The translations under genes were made by a program, and so were the position numbers. From Arthrobacter rhizosphaerae (GTDB lineage: Bacteria; Actinomycetota; Actinomycetes; Actinomycetales; Micrococcaceae): a stretch of 64,000 bases of DNA. The notes below the pieces were generated by a model. That model was not told the origin of the DNA. It saw nothing but the letters and a program-made list of their open reading frames with translations, and ran no database searches. The stretch covers positions 62,001 to 126,000 of the forward strand of contig NZ_JALLAN010000010.1 of NCBI RefSeq assembly GCF_023062595.1, written 5' to 3'. Positions 44,017 to 53,333 of this stretch are shown in pieces; position 1 is the first letter of the stretch; every line of letters starts with the position of its first letter.

Positions 44017-44492
44017 GCAGCGGCGACCTCGGAAGTCGGGGAATGCCGGACAGGAAAGTTCACGCTCCTTGCGATGAAGCACAACTGGTTGGCTTCGTGA
44101 TGCATGTCCGCCAACAGCCCGTCCGGAGTAACGTCCGCCGTCGTCACATGGGGATTGAGGGTGGCCTCCTCGAACTGGCCGCTGCCGTCCCGGTTGAGGC
44201 GCATCACGGCGTCCGCATGGTCCTCGTAGGCTGTCACAACAACCCCCCGCTTCACTGCCACGTGAAGGAAGGACAGCATGTGGCACTGCGACAGGGCCGT
44301 GAGTAACAGCTGTTCGGGGTTGTAGCGCGTCCTGTCCCCATGGAATGTGGGATCGGCCGAGCCCTTGAGGACAGGCAACCCTTCGATCTGGACGTCGTGG
44401 TCGCGGGAATAGGCCCGGTAAGCTGACGTCCCGGTTCCCAGGTTGCCTGTCCAGCGAACAGTGACGGCATAGCGGTGCTCAGCCAGTGTCAT
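44013..44492 (-). CDS. OsmC-family peroxiredoxin
   Basis: This 159-residue thiol peroxidase should reduce organic hydroperoxides. The two catalytic cysteines are in ALSQCHMLSF and HHEANQLCFIARS, with the arginine near GDRTRYNPEQLL. It lies 3 bases after the pepN stop on the same strand, so it is probably cotranscribed with it. Its end overlaps the epimerase-like gene by four bases. Confidence 0.93.
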   Translation of the reverse strand: MTLAEHRYAVTVRWTGNLGTGTSAYRAYSRDHDVQIEGLPVLKGSADPTFHGDRTRYNPEQLLLTALSQCHMLSFLHVAVKRGVVVTAYEDHADAVMRLNRDGSGQFEEATLNPHVTTADVTPDGLLADMHHEANQLCFIARSVNFPVRHSPTSEVAAA

Positions 44493-44495
44493 GTC

Positions 44496-47060
44496 CTAAT
44501 CCTCATCAGCCTTCCGTGCCCGCAGAGCCCGGGCAACGGCGTCGCGGTTTTCCAGCATCATGCGCCGGAGGGCAGCGCTTTCCTCGGGAAGGGCGGCGAT
44601 GAACTCATCCGTCCTGTCCACCGTTGCCTGCGTTGTCAGCTGGGAGGGGTACAGCCCGACGACGATCTGCTGGGCCAGCGCATGGGTGCGGGATGCCACG
44701 ATGCCCGGGACGGCGTCGAAATATTTGTCCACGTACGGCTCGAGGAGTGAGGAGTCCAGGACCCTGGAGAAGCCGGCAACAGCCGAGGCTTGCAAGGCGT
44801 TGGAAAGCTCTCCCTTGACCACGATCGATTCCCAGGCAGCAGCTTTGGCTTCGGGGGTGGGAATGGCCGCTTTAGCCAGTGCTGCTGCGTTCTGGCCGTT
44901 GGAGGTGTTGTCGCGTTCAAGTTCCGCGTCAATCCGGTCCTGATCAGCCCGGCCACCGGCAACCAGCGAAGCCAGGAGCTCCCAGCGGAGGTCCTGGTCA
45001 ACGCTAAGCCCTTCAAGGACCACCGAACCGTCAAGCAGACCCGAAACTGTGTCAAGCTGTCCGGCGCTCCTGGCGAGGAGGGCGTAGGACTTGACGAACT
45101 GCAGCTGGGCGTCCGAAGCCGGCGGGACAGCACCTGCGAGTTCCCACAGCAGGTCCGCTGCCGAAATTGCCGTGGCTTCCTTGTGGGCTTCTGCCACGTA
45201 GAAGTTCAACGTGGTGGCGAGCTGGCGCAACTGGACCAGGATGACCGAGGAGTCCGATTCCTGAGCGATGTTGGCGAGGATGAGCTCTACGTAGCCGCGG
45301 GCGGGCGTTTCACCGTCGCGGGCGGCATCCCAGGCTGAACCCCAGACCAGGGTGCGCGGAAGGCTCTCGCTGAAGTCCTTGAGGTGCGCCGTGGCCGTTT
45401 CCAGGGATTTAGGGTCCAGACGGACCTTGGCATAGGCCAGGTCATCGTCGTTCAGCAGGATGAGGTCAGGTTGCTGCAACCCGGCCAAGGCAGGAACCTC
45501 CGTACGCTCGCCGTCGACGTCGAGCTCTTCGCGGTGGACCCGCTCAAGCTTGCCGGCGCCCGTGAGGTTGTAAAACCCCACGGCGAGTCGGTGGGGGCGG
45601 ATAGTGGGCTGGTCCTCAACAGCGGACTGGAGGATGGCGAACGAGGAAATGGCCCCTTCGCCGTCGACTGACAGTTCGGGTTTGAGGGTGTTGACTCCGG
45701 CTGTTTCGAGCCAGAGCTGGCCCCAGGCGTCCAGATCCCGCCCGCTGGCCGTCTCCAGCTCCGCCATCAGGTCGCTGAGCTCCGTGTTCTGCCAGGCGTG
45801 CTTACGGAAATACTCCCGCACGCCTGCCATGAACTGTTCCGGGCCCACCCAGGCCACCAGTTGGCGCAGCACCGAAGCTCCCTTGGCGTAGGTGATGCCG
45901 TCGAAGTTCACCTCAACATCCTGCAGGTCGTTGATTTCGGCAAAAATGGGGTGCGTCGTGGGCAGCTGGTCCTGACGGTAAGCCCAGGATTTCTCCACTG
46001 AAGCGAAGGTGGTCCAGGCGCGATCGAACTTGGTGTTTTCCACCGCGGCCAGATGGGACATGTACTCCGCGAACGACTCGTTCAGCCACAGGTCGTTCCA
46101 CCACCGCATGGTGACCAGGTCCCCGAACCACATGTGCGCCAGCTCGTGCAGCACCGTGATTGCACGGCGCTCCACCTGCGCCTCCGCCACCTTGCCGCGG
46201 AAGATATAGCCCTCCAGAATGGTCACCGCGCCGGCGTTCTCCATGGCCCCTGCATTGAATTCGGGAACAAAGAGCTGATCGTACTTGTCGAAAGGATACG
46301 GGCAGCCAAACTGGGCTTCGAAAAACTCGAAGCCCTGCCGGGTCAGGTCGAAGATGTTATCGGCGTCGAGATACTGCATCAGCGATTTCCGGGCGTAGAT
46401 GCCCAGGGGGACCACCCTGCCGTCAGAGCTCTTCACCTCGCTGCTGACTGACTGGTACGGCCCGGCGATGAGGGCCGTGACGTAGGAGGACAGCCGCGGT
46501 GTCGGGGCGAATTCCCACACGGACCGCGCTCCGCCATCGACGGCCGGGATGGTTTCCACCGGGGCTGGTGTGGGCGAGTTGGAAACCACGTTCCAGTGTG
46601 AGGGGGCCGTGACAGTGAACGTGAAGGTCGCCTTGAGGTCTGGCTGTTCAAACACAGCGAACATCCGCCGTGAATCCGGGACCTCAAACTGGGTGTAGAG
46701 GTAGACCTCGTTGTCTACCGGATCGACAAAGCGGTGGAGGCCTTCGCCCGTGTTCATGTAGGGCGCATCCGCAACCACCAGGAGTTCGTTCCGCTCCGCA
46801 AGTTCGGGGAGCTGGATCCGGACACCGTCGGCCACTACGGAAGGGTCCAGGGCCTCCCCGTTGAGCGTGACGCTGTGGACAGTCTCCGTCACTGCGTCGA
46901 TAAAGGTGGACGAACCGGGTATTGCAGTGAAATTCACGGCGGTGGTGGTGCCGAAGACCTTGTCCCCTTTGGTCAGGTCCAGGCTGACTTCGTACGACTC
47001 GACGATGATCAGTTCGGCGCGCTCGCGTGCTTCGGCGCGCGTCAGGTTCATACCTGGCAA
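44496..47060 (-). CDS. pepN: Aminopeptidase N
   Basis: This 854-residue M1 metallopeptidase cleaves N-terminal residues from peptides. The substrate motif GAMENAGAV and the zinc motif HELAHMWFGD (near residue 306), with the downstream ESFAEYMS Glu, are clear. It has the C-terminal ERAP1-like helical domain. I chose the TTG at 47060: GGAGG lies 7 bases upstream and the N-terminus MPGMNLTRAEA matches the actinobacterial family, whereas the first ATG at 47051 would lie 16 bases from that site. OsmC follows. Confidence 0.93.
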   Translation of the reverse strand: MPGMNLTRAEARERAELIIVESYEVSLDLTKGDKVFGTTTAVNFTAIPGSSTFIDAVTETVHSVTLNGEALDPSVVADGVRIQLPELAERNELLVVADAPYMNTGEGLHRFVDPVDNEVYLYTQFEVPDSRRMFAVFEQPDLKATFTFTVTAPSHWNVVSNSPTPAPVETIPAVDGGARSVWEFAPTPRLSSYVTALIAGPYQSVSSEVKSSDGRVVPLGIYARKSLMQYLDADNIFDLTRQGFEFFEAQFGCPYPFDKYDQLFVPEFNAGAMENAGAVTILEGYIFRGKVAEAQVERRAITVLHELAHMWFGDLVTMRWWNDLWLNESFAEYMSHLAAVENTKFDRAWTTFASVEKSWAYRQDQLPTTHPIFAEINDLQDVEVNFDGITYAKGASVLRQLVAWVGPEQFMAGVREYFRKHAWQNTELSDLMAELETASGRDLDAWGQLWLETAGVNTLKPELSVDGEGAISSFAILQSAVEDQPTIRPHRLAVGFYNLTGAGKLERVHREELDVDGERTEVPALAGLQQPDLILLNDDDLAYAKVRLDPKSLETATAHLKDFSESLPRTLVWGSAWDAARDGETPARGYVELILANIAQESDSSVILVQLRQLATTLNFYVAEAHKEATAISAADLLWELAGAVPPASDAQLQFVKSYALLARSAGQLDTVSGLLDGSVVLEGLSVDQDLRWELLASLVAGGRADQDRIDAELERDNTSNGQNAAALAKAAIPTPEAKAAAWESIVVKGELSNALQASAVAGFSRVLDSSLLEPYVDKYFDAVPGIVASRTHALAQQIVVGLYPSQLTTQATVDRTDEFIAALPEESAALRRMMLENRDAVARALRARKADED

Positions 47061-47196
47061 AGTGTTGCCTCCAAAAAGGTTGCGGCTGCCGGTGGGAAAC
47101 CGCCTCCACCAAGCACTGTGAAGTCATTCTTTCATTTCGGGCACCGTTGGCAAGTTAGGCGGCTCACACGCCCGTCGGTAGGGGTAGCTTTGAACC

Positions 47197-48189
47197 ATGG
47201 GAACGTTCCGTGATGCTGTGGATGCCAAGGCCCTCAGGTTCGCTTTGGGATTTCCGGTGTTGCTGGCAGCGGCGTTCGTGGTGTGCGCCGTTCTCCTCCG
47301 TCCCGACCTCCCCGAGCCTTTGGCTGTCCTGTGGACGTCCGACGGCGTGACGGGCTTTGCGCCGTTTCCGGCGTTTGTGGGGGTCGGAGGAGGCCTCATT
47401 GTGATTATCAGCTGGCTGGTCCTGCTGCAGGCCGTCCCCGTCTCCAGACCGGTGCTCATGCGCAGGATCATGATGGGAACAGGTATCTCGCTGAGCCTGT
47501 TCATAACCGCTGTTCTGGCCGCGGTGCTCGTCGGTCAGGCGGGGGTGATTGACGCACGCTTGGCGCAGGTTGACGCCATAGTCCTCGCGATGGGAAGCGG
47601 CTTTGCCCTTGCCATGGGTGTGGTGGTGGGCTTTGTTTTCAAGGCAGATGAGCAGTGGTCGGTTGATGATGACCGTGCCCTGGAACAGGCCCTGGAGCAG
47701 GAACTGGATCCGGATCTGGCGCGCGATAAGGTCAGGCTTTGGGTCCATGCCCGCAGTTCTGTTTTTGTGATGCTCGTTGTCGCCACGCTGTTCCCTGCAA
47801 CGCTGATTGCGCTGGCGCTCCCGTGGCTCAGCGGGCTGCTGGTGGCCGTCGCCGCGGTACTGGCAGCGTTCCTGTTTGCGCGGGTCACTGCTGACCGGAG
47901 CGGGCTTCGGGTCTTTGTGGCAGGATTCGTCCGCGTCATGAACGTTCCGGCAGCCACAATCTCCTCTGCCGCCGTATCCGATGTGCGGGCCGCAGAATAC
48001 GGCGGCTGGGGATACCGGAGCCACGGGGACACTACAGCCGTGCTGGTCAGCAGTGGTCCCGCTGTGGTGCTGAAGCAAACGGACGGACAAAGGGCAGTTA
48101 TCAGCGGCGGCAATCCGGATTCCGCGCAGAGGCTGGCTGAGGTGTTGTCACGAGTCGCCGCACGCGCGCGGGGTGAGGGCCGTTCCTAG
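47197..48189 (+). CDS. DUF1648-type integral membrane protein
   Basis: This is a 330-residue membrane protein with about six hydrophobic segments and a soluble C-terminal tail. The early P-x-x-x-x-x-W motif LPEPLAVLWTSDGVTGFAP is typical of DUF1648 proteins. A C-terminal basic region (from about 235) contains GGWGYRSHGDTTAVLVSSG and may be a separate beta domain. Its function is unknown. It is divergent from pepN and upstream of rpiB. Confidence 0.87.
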   Translation: MGTFRDAVDAKALRFALGFPVLLAAAFVVCAVLLRPDLPEPLAVLWTSDGVTGFAPFPAFVGVGGGLIVIISWLVLLQAVPVSRPVLMRRIMMGTGISLSLFITAVLAAVLVGQAGVIDARLAQVDAIVLAMGSGFALAMGVVVGFVFKADEQWSVDDDRALEQALEQELDPDLARDKVRLWVHARSSVFVMLVVATLFPATLIALALPWLSGLLVAVAAVLAAFLFARVTADRSGLRVFVAGFVRVMNVPAATISSAAVSDVRAAEYGGWGYRSHGDTTAVLVSSGPAVVLKQTDGQRAVISGGNPDSAQRLAEVLSRVAARARGEGRS

Positions 48190-48257
48190 TAGTCTTAGCT
48201 TCAACCCCCAGACAGCCCGGACGCTTCCCGGTGCTCACCACCAGAACGGACAACGCC

Positions 48258-48752
48258 GTGACCACATCCCCTTCATTTCCGCGGGTTCATATTGCCACAG
48301 ACCACGCCGGTATGGAGCTCAGCGCCCACCTCGTCCGCCACCTCACCTCTATGGGGTATGACGTAGTGGATCACGGACCCAAGGTCTACGACGCTCTCGA
48401 CGATTACCCGTCCTTCTGCATCAACGCAGCCCTGGCTGTTGTTGCAGACCAGCAGGCGGGTATCCACGCTCTCGGGATTGTCCTGGGCGGTTCCGGGAAC
48501 GGTGAACAGATCGCGGCGAACAAGGTCAAGGGCGTGAGGGCGGCGCTGGCCTGGAACCACTCCACCGCCACCCTGGCTCGCGAACACAATGACGCGAACG
48601 TCGTCGCAGTCGGTGGCCGCCAGCACAGCGTGGAGGAAGCCACCGCGCTCATCGAGGCATTCCTCAAGGAACCTTTCAGCAACGACGAACGGCACGTCCG
48701 CAGAATCTCAAAGATCGCCGCCTACGAGACCACCGGTGAGGTCATCGACTAG
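48258..48752 (+). CDS. rpiB: Ribose-5-phosphate isomerase B
   Basis: This enzyme interconverts ribose 5-phosphate and ribulose 5-phosphate. It has 164 residues from the GTG at 48258. The family start HIATDHAGMELS and the segment GGSGNGEQIAANKV are visible; the latter carries Glu where E. coli RpiB has a cysteine base nearby, as in mycobacterial enzymes. The stop TAG overlaps the GTG of the glycosylase gene by one base, indicating coupling. Confidence 0.94.
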   Translation: MTTSPSFPRVHIATDHAGMELSAHLVRHLTSMGYDVVDHGPKVYDALDDYPSFCINAALAVVADQQAGIHALGIVLGGSGNGEQIAANKVKGVRAALAWNHSTATLAREHNDANVVAVGGRQHSVEEATALIEAFLKEPFSNDERHVRRISKIAAYETTGEVID

Positions 48753-49666
48753 TGCCCGAAGGGCACTCGGTCCACCGCCTCGCCCGGCAGTTCCGGGACA
48801 TCTTCCTGGGGAAACGGCTCACCGTCAGCAGCCCCCAGGGACGGTTCTCCGCTGGTGCGAGGCTCCTGGACGGACACACGCTTTCCGCTTCCCAGGCGCA
48901 CGGAAAACACCTCTTCCTCGAGTTCAGCCACGGCCTTTTCCTGCACGTCCATTTGGGCCTGTACGGGGCCTGGAACTTCGGTGGAGATGATTCCTTCCGG
49001 GGCGCCTCGAGCATCGGTGCTCCCCGCACAGTGGGAGAGCAGGAAGTGTTCGACGACGCCGCTCCCGCCGTGTACGCCGGCCCGCCGGAGCCGGTGGGCG
49101 CCGTGAGGGTACGGCTCGTGGACAGTCACGGCTGGGCTGACCTTCGGGGAGCCACAACGTGTGCCGTCATTACCGAGGAGGAGCTTGCCGCCGTTCTCAA
49201 GCGGCTGGGCCCGGATCCGCTGCGGAACCTTCCGGCGGCGCCGAACAGACCGGGGGACAGGGAAGTCTTCGTGCGTGGCGTGCTGACCAGGCGAACACCC
49301 ATTGCGGCGTTACTGATGGATCAAAAGGTGATTGCCGGCGTCGGAAATGTCTACCGGGCGGAGCTGCTCTTCAGGCAGCGGCTAAACCCTTGGCTGACCG
49401 GGACGTCGCTGACACCTTCCGCTGCAGAAGAACTGTGGGACGACGCAATGTCGGTGATGTCCGACGGCGCCCGGGACGGGAGGATCATCACCACCCCCGC
49501 CGCCTATTGGTCCGCCGGGCCCAATCTCCTGCCGGACCAGGACGAAGCCCACTTCACCTACCGCCGCCAGGGCCTCGACTGCCGGGTCTGCGGTACGCCC
49601 ATAGCAATGACCGAACTCTCGGCCAGAAAACTCTATTGGTGCCCTGTCTGCCAGCAAACGGTTTGA
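48752..49666 (+). CDS. Fpg/Nei-family DNA glycosylase (Nei type)
   Basis: This 304-residue protein excises oxidised bases. The catalytic N-terminus PEGHSVHRLARQF, the conserved lysine in AHGKHLFLEF, the helix-two-turn-helix MDQKVIAGVGNVYRAELLF, and the C-terminal zinc finger CRVCG ... CPVCQ are all present. The PEGHS start is of the Nei rather than Fpg (PELPE) type. It starts on a GTG overlapping the rpiB stop. The gene pair rpiB-nei is frequent in Arthrobacter-like genomes. Confidence 0.92.
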   Translation: MPEGHSVHRLARQFRDIFLGKRLTVSSPQGRFSAGARLLDGHTLSASQAHGKHLFLEFSHGLFLHVHLGLYGAWNFGGDDSFRGASSIGAPRTVGEQEVFDDAAPAVYAGPPEPVGAVRVRLVDSHGWADLRGATTCAVITEEELAAVLKRLGPDPLRNLPAAPNRPGDREVFVRGVLTRRTPIAALLMDQKVIAGVGNVYRAELLFRQRLNPWLTGTSLTPSAAEELWDDAMSVMSDGARDGRIITTPAAYWSAGPNLLPDQDEAHFTYRRQGLDCRVCGTPIAMTELSARKLYWCPVCQQTV

Positions 49667-49681
49667 GATAGCCTGTCAACG

Positions 49682-50743
49682 ATGGCCCCCGACCCAGCCC
49701 TGCTCGACTGGCTGCTCGACGCCGACCCGGCGCTGCGGTGGCAAGTGGAGCGCGACCTTCTGGACGCGCCTCCGGACGTGTGGCGGGCAACCCGGGCGCG
49801 TATCGCTACAGAGGGCTTCGGAGCGCGGCTGCTCGCACTGCAGGATCCGGACGGCCAATGGGCCGGCGGAGCGTACTACCCCAAGGACTTCGACTTCAAC
49901 GGGCCCGAGGCCGCTGAAGATGCAGGGCAGCCGTGGACCGCGACGGCCTATGCGCTCAACACCCTCCGGGACTGGGGAATGGATGCAGGTGCGCTCGCCG
50001 GTACGGCCGGGTTGCTGGCGGCCAACAGCCGCTGGGAGTACAACAACCTCCCGTATTGGGGCGGCGAGGTGGACTGCTGCATTAATGCGTTCACCCTTTC
50101 CAACGGCCTCTGGCTCGGGGCCGATGTCTCGGACGTGGCCCAGTGGTTTCTGCACCACCGGATGGCCGACGGCGGCTGGAACTGCGAGTGGATGGAGGGC
50201 TCCACCCGCTCCTCCTTCCATTCCACGCTTAACTCGCTGAAGGGCCTGCTGGATTTTGAGGCAGCGACGGGCGGCAGCGACGCACATCGCGAGGCCCGCC
50301 GGGCAGGGGAGGAGTACTTGCTGCAGCGGCGGCTGCTTCGCAGCCTGTCCACGGGGGAGTTCGTCGGCCCGTGGGTCACCATGTTCGCTTATCCGTTCCG
50401 CTGGTTCTACAGCGCGCTCAATGTAACGGATTACTTTCGCGCGGCTGCGCTGCATGATGGCACGCAACCCGATCCCCGGCTCGCAGAAGCCATGGAGGTG
50501 ATCCGGGCAGCGCGCCGTCCTGACGGTACCTGGCTGCAGGAACGCCGCCATCCCGGGCGTGTGTGGTTCGAGGTCGACGTGCCTCCTGGCGAGCCGTCCA
50601 AGTGGCTTACTTTCTACGGCACCCGTGTGCTTTCGTGGTGGGACGCGGAGAACAAAAAGAAACACCCCGATCCGAGGACCGGGGTGTTGGCAACTGGAGG
50701 GGACGACGGGAATCGAACCCGCGTAATCAGTTTGGAAGACTGA
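49682..50743 (+). CDS. Terpenoid-cyclase/prenyltransferase-fold protein
   Basis: This is a 353-residue soluble alpha-toroid-like protein with repeats of the QW type (for example DGQWAGGAYYP, DGGWNCEWMEG). It resembles squalene-cyclase-fold proteins without the DXDD catalytic motif, so enzymatic cyclase activity is doubtful. It follows the glycosylase gene by 15 bases. Its last 20 or so codons run antisense through the tRNA-Gly terminator and tRNA 3' half (stop at 50743), so the true functional end may be earlier, around the tryptophan pair near residue 320. Confidence 0.75.
   Translation: MAPDPALLDWLLDADPALRWQVERDLLDAPPDVWRATRARIATEGFGARLLALQDPDGQWAGGAYYPKDFDFNGPEAAEDAGQPWTATAYALNTLRDWGMDAGALAGTAGLLAANSRWEYNNLPYWGGEVDCCINAFTLSNGLWLGADVSDVAQWFLHHRMADGGWNCEWMEGSTRSSFHSTLNSLKGLLDFEAATGGSDAHREARRAGEEYLLQRRLLRSLSTGEFVGPWVTMFAYPFRWFYSALNVTDYFRAAALHDGTQPDPRLAEAMEVIRAARRPDGTWLQERRHPGRVWFEVDVPPGEPSKWLTFYGTRVLSWWDAENKKKHPDPRTGVLATGGDDGNRTRVISLED
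50661..50688 (-). terminator. Terminator of tRNA-Gly
   Basis: AACACCCCG at 50661-50669 pairs with CGGGGTGTT at 50680-50688. On the minus strand the stem is followed by TCTTTTTG, fitting an intrinsic terminator 7 bases after the encoded CCA. It lies inside the 3' end of the cyclase-fold frame. Confidence 0.8.
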
Positions 50744-50768
50744 GGCTTTACCATTAAGCTACGTCCCC
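50698..50768 (-). tRNA. tRNA-Gly (anticodon TCC)
   Basis: Minus strand: acceptor GGGGACG pairs with CGTCCCC; anticodon loop CTTCCAA gives TCC; discriminator T, and CCA is encoded at 50697-50695. The D-arm is short, as usual for tRNA-Gly. Confidence 0.95.
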
Positions 50769-50915
50769 GGGAAGGCGCAATAACAGCGTCTGTAGCTATT
50801 CTCGCAGATCTTTCCGGTGGCTTCTTCAAGCCGGATACAACTAAACCTAATTCATGCCCCAAGTGTCAAATGTGCATTCCAAGCCAAAATCCCCGTAGAC
50901 TGTCCTGTGCACTAA

Positions 50916-50990
50916 CGGGGTGTAGCTCAGCTTGGCTAGAGCGCCTGCTTTGGGAGCAGGAAGTCGCAGGTTCAAATCCTGTCACCCCGA
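50916..50990 (+). tRNA. tRNA-Pro (anticodon TGG)
   Basis: Acceptor CGGGGTG pairs with CACCCCG; anticodon stem CCTGC/GCAGG encloses TTTGGGA, anticodon TGG; discriminator A, CCA not encoded. It lies 80 bases upstream of tig on the same strand. Confidence 0.96.
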
Positions 50991-51070
50991 CTCTGCAGTC
51001 CCGGCCGACGGCCGGACAGGACATTGAGTTCGCAGAAACCCATCCCACAAAAACCAGGAGTACTTAGACT

Positions 51071-52462
51071 GTGAAGAGCGCTGTCGAGAACCTCACCCCT
51101 ACACGGGTCAAGCTCAATGTTGAGGTCCCTTTTGAGGAATTGAAGCCCAGCATCGAAGAGGCATACAAGACTGTCGCTTCGCAGATCCAGGTCCCCGGTT
51201 TCCGCAAGGGCAAGGTTCCTTCCAAACTGATCGACCAGCGTGTTGGCCGTGGCTACGTGCTGGAGACTGCCATCAACGAAGGCCTTAACGGCTGGTACCA
51301 GGCTGCCGTCCAGGAATCGGGTATCCGTCCCCTGAGCCGTCCCGAGGTTGAAATCACCGAGGTGCCGGATCCGTCCTCCACCGATGGTGAACTGAAGTTC
51401 CACGCCGAGGTTGACGTTCGTCCCGAGGTTGAACTTCCTGACTACGCCGGCATCAAGGTTGAGGTCGCTGCTGCGGCTTCTTCGGATGCCGACGTCGACA
51501 AGGCCCTTGACGAGCTTCGCGGCCGATTCGGCACGCTCAAGCCCGTCGACCGTCCGGCCGCTAATGATGACTTCCTCACCATTGACATCACAGCCACCAT
51601 TGATGGCACTGAAGTCGACTCCGCGTCCGGCCTGTCCTACCAGGTGGGAACCGGCACAATGCTCGAAGGCCTCGACGAGGCCGTCACCGGCCTGAGTGCC
51701 GACGAAGACGCCATTTTCGAAACCACCCTCGTTGGCGGTGACCACGCCGGTGAAGCCGCGCAGGTCAAGGTAGTGGTCAAGTCCGTCAAGGAGCGCGAGC
51801 TCCCCGAGGCTGACGACGACTTCGCCCAGCTTGCCTCCGAGTTTGACACTCTTGTGGAACTCCGCGAGGACCTGGCAAAGCAGGCAGCCGAGTCCAAGGT
51901 AGTGGAGCAGGGCGTCGAGGCCCGCGACAAGGTCCTGGACAAGCTGGTTGAGCTGGTTGAGGTTCCCGTACCGGACTCCGTAGTTGAAGAGCAGCTCGAG
52001 GCCCACTTCAAGGCTGAGAACTCCCACGGTGAAGGCGACCACGACACCGAGGAACACCGCGCCGAGGTCAAGGCCAACACCCAGCGCGCCTTCCAGAACG
52101 AGATCATTCTTGACGCCATAGCGGACAAGGAAGAAGTCGGTGTCAGCCAGAGCGAGCTCATCGACTACATCGTGACCACTGCAAGCCAGTACGGCATGGA
52201 CCCGAACCAGTTCGCCCAGATCATCGATCAGAGCGGCCAGGTTCCCATGATGGTATCCGAGGTCCGCCGCCGGAAGGCGCTGGCCGTAGTGTTGGGCCAG
52301 GCGGAGGTCACCGACTCCGAGGGCAACAAGGTTGACCTTAGCGACTTCGTCCGCCCCGGTGCTGAAGAGGCACCTGTCGCCGAAGGCGAAGAGGCCGAAG
52401 CAGCCGAAGCGCCGGCAACCGACGTCGCTGCGAGCGATGACCCGGCAGCCGTAAAGTTCTAA
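51071..52462 (+). CDS. tig: Trigger factor
   Basis: This ribosome-bound chaperone with peptidyl-prolyl isomerase activity has 463 residues. The ribosome-binding signature GFRKGKVP is near residues 45-52, the FKBP-type PPIase domain spans about 150-240, and the acidic, Ala-rich tail ([16 protein letters not shown]) follows the helical C-domain. The start is GTG, with GGAG 12 bases upstream. It is followed by a terminator and then the clpP-clpX genes, the standard order. Confidence 0.97.
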   Translation: MKSAVENLTPTRVKLNVEVPFEELKPSIEEAYKTVASQIQVPGFRKGKVPSKLIDQRVGRGYVLETAINEGLNGWYQAAVQESGIRPLSRPEVEITEVPDPSSTDGELKFHAEVDVRPEVELPDYAGIKVEVAAAASSDADVDKALDELRGRFGTLKPVDRPAANDDFLTIDITATIDGTEVDSASGLSYQVGTGTMLEGLDEAVTGLSADEDAIFETTLVGGDHAGEAAQVKVVVKSVKERELPEADDDFAQLASEFDTLVELREDLAKQAAESKVVEQGVEARDKVLDKLVELVEVPVPDSVVEEQLEAHFKAENSHGEGDHDTEEHRAEVKANTQRAFQNEIILDAIADKEEVGVSQSELIDYIVTTASQYGMDPNQFAQIIDQSGQVPMMVSEVRRRKALAVVLGQAEVTDSEGNKVDLSDFVRPGAEEAPVAEGEEAEAAEAPATDVAASDDPAAVKF

Positions 52463-52474
52463 GCTATGTTGCAA

Positions 52475-52507
52475 GGCAGCCCCTGGATTTCTGATCCGGG
52501 GGCTGCC
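52475..52507 (+). terminator. Terminator after tig
   Basis: GGCAGCCCC at 52475-52483 pairs with GGGGCTGCC at 52499-52507, with an inner GGAT/ATCC pairing. It lies 12 bases past the tig stop. Confidence 0.75.
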
Positions 52508-52556
52508 GCATTTAACCACCGTTTGGACGCGTGGAACCATCTGCGCGAGTACGGTG

Positions 52557-52567
52557 CGCCGTCAGCG
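52557..52567 (-). promoter_or_regulatory. Candidate ClgR-type operator upstream of clpP1
   Basis: On the minus strand CGCTGACGGCG matches the core CGCYNANRGCG that I recall for the actinobacterial clp-gene activator ClgR. It is 113 bases before the clpP1 start, a plausible activator site. No clgR gene is in the window. Confidence 0.4.
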
Positions 52568-52679
52568 AACAGCGCGATTCCTGAGAACAAAACGGCCATG
52601 AAAACGGTTAGTGTCCAAGTAGTGAAGTTCCGTGATGTCGTTCAGTGACGTCACCGTCACCAGCGAGAGGTAAGCACAT

Positions 52680-53303
52680 ATGTCACAGCAATCAGCGGCT
52701 CCGAGAATGGCCACTGTCGATCCGGCCGCCCAGGACAACTACATCTACAACCGACTGCTGAAAGAGCGCATCATCTGGCTCGGCTCCGAGGTCCGTGACG
52801 AGAACGCCAACGCGATCTGCTCGCAGCTGCTGCTCCTCTCGGCTGAGGATCCCAATAAGGACATCTACCTCTACATCAACTCTCCGGGCGGGTCCGTCAC
52901 TGCCGGCATGGCTATCTACGACACCATGCAGTTCATTCCGAACGATGTTGTGACGGTGGCCACAGGCCTCGCAGCTTCCATGGGCCAGTTCCTGCTCTCC
53001 TCGGGCACCAAGGGCAAGCGCTACGCCACGCCGAATGCCCGCATCCTGATGCACCAGCCCTCAGGTGGCATCGGAGGCACCGCCTCCGACATCAAGATCC
53101 AGGCGGAACTCATTCTGCACATGAAGAAGGTCATGGCCGAACTCACTGCAGAGCAGACCGGCCAGACCGTCGATACCATCCTCAAGGACAATGACCGCGA
53201 CAAGTGGTTCACAGCCGTCGAGGCCCTGGAATACGGCTTCTTCGACAGAATCTCCGCCCACGCCGGCTCCGTTGCCGGTGGCGGCGGAACCGCCCAGAAC
53301 TAA
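52680..53303 (+). CDS. clpP1: ATP-dependent Clp protease proteolytic subunit 1
   Basis: This serine protease subunit has 207 residues. The catalytic triad is visible: Ser in [10 protein letters not shown], His in LMHQPSGG and Asp in [14 protein letters not shown] lies 9 bases before the ATG. Mature ends after propeptide processing would fall in the first 15 residues. In actinobacteria ClpP1 and ClpP2 form a hetero-tetradecamer with ClpX or ClpC. It is 30 bases upstream of clpP2. Confidence 0.96.
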   Translation: MSQQSAAPRMATVDPAAQDNYIYNRLLKERIIWLGSEVRDENANAICSQLLLLSAEDPNKDIYLYINSPGGSVTAGMAIYDTMQFIPNDVVTVATGLAASMGQFLLSSGTKGKRYATPNARILMHQPSGGIGGTASDIKIQAELILHMKKVMAELTAEQTGQTVDTILKDNDRDKWFTAVEALEYGFFDRISAHAGSVAGGGGTAQN

Positions 53304-53333
53304 CCGGCACAGACAGAACTGAATTCAGGAGCA

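Noticed and set aside
50972..52540. A 522-residue open frame on the minus strand
   Set aside because: It is fully antisense to tig, whose product has all family motifs. Long antisense frames are common in high-GC genes, and this one also crosses the tig terminator.
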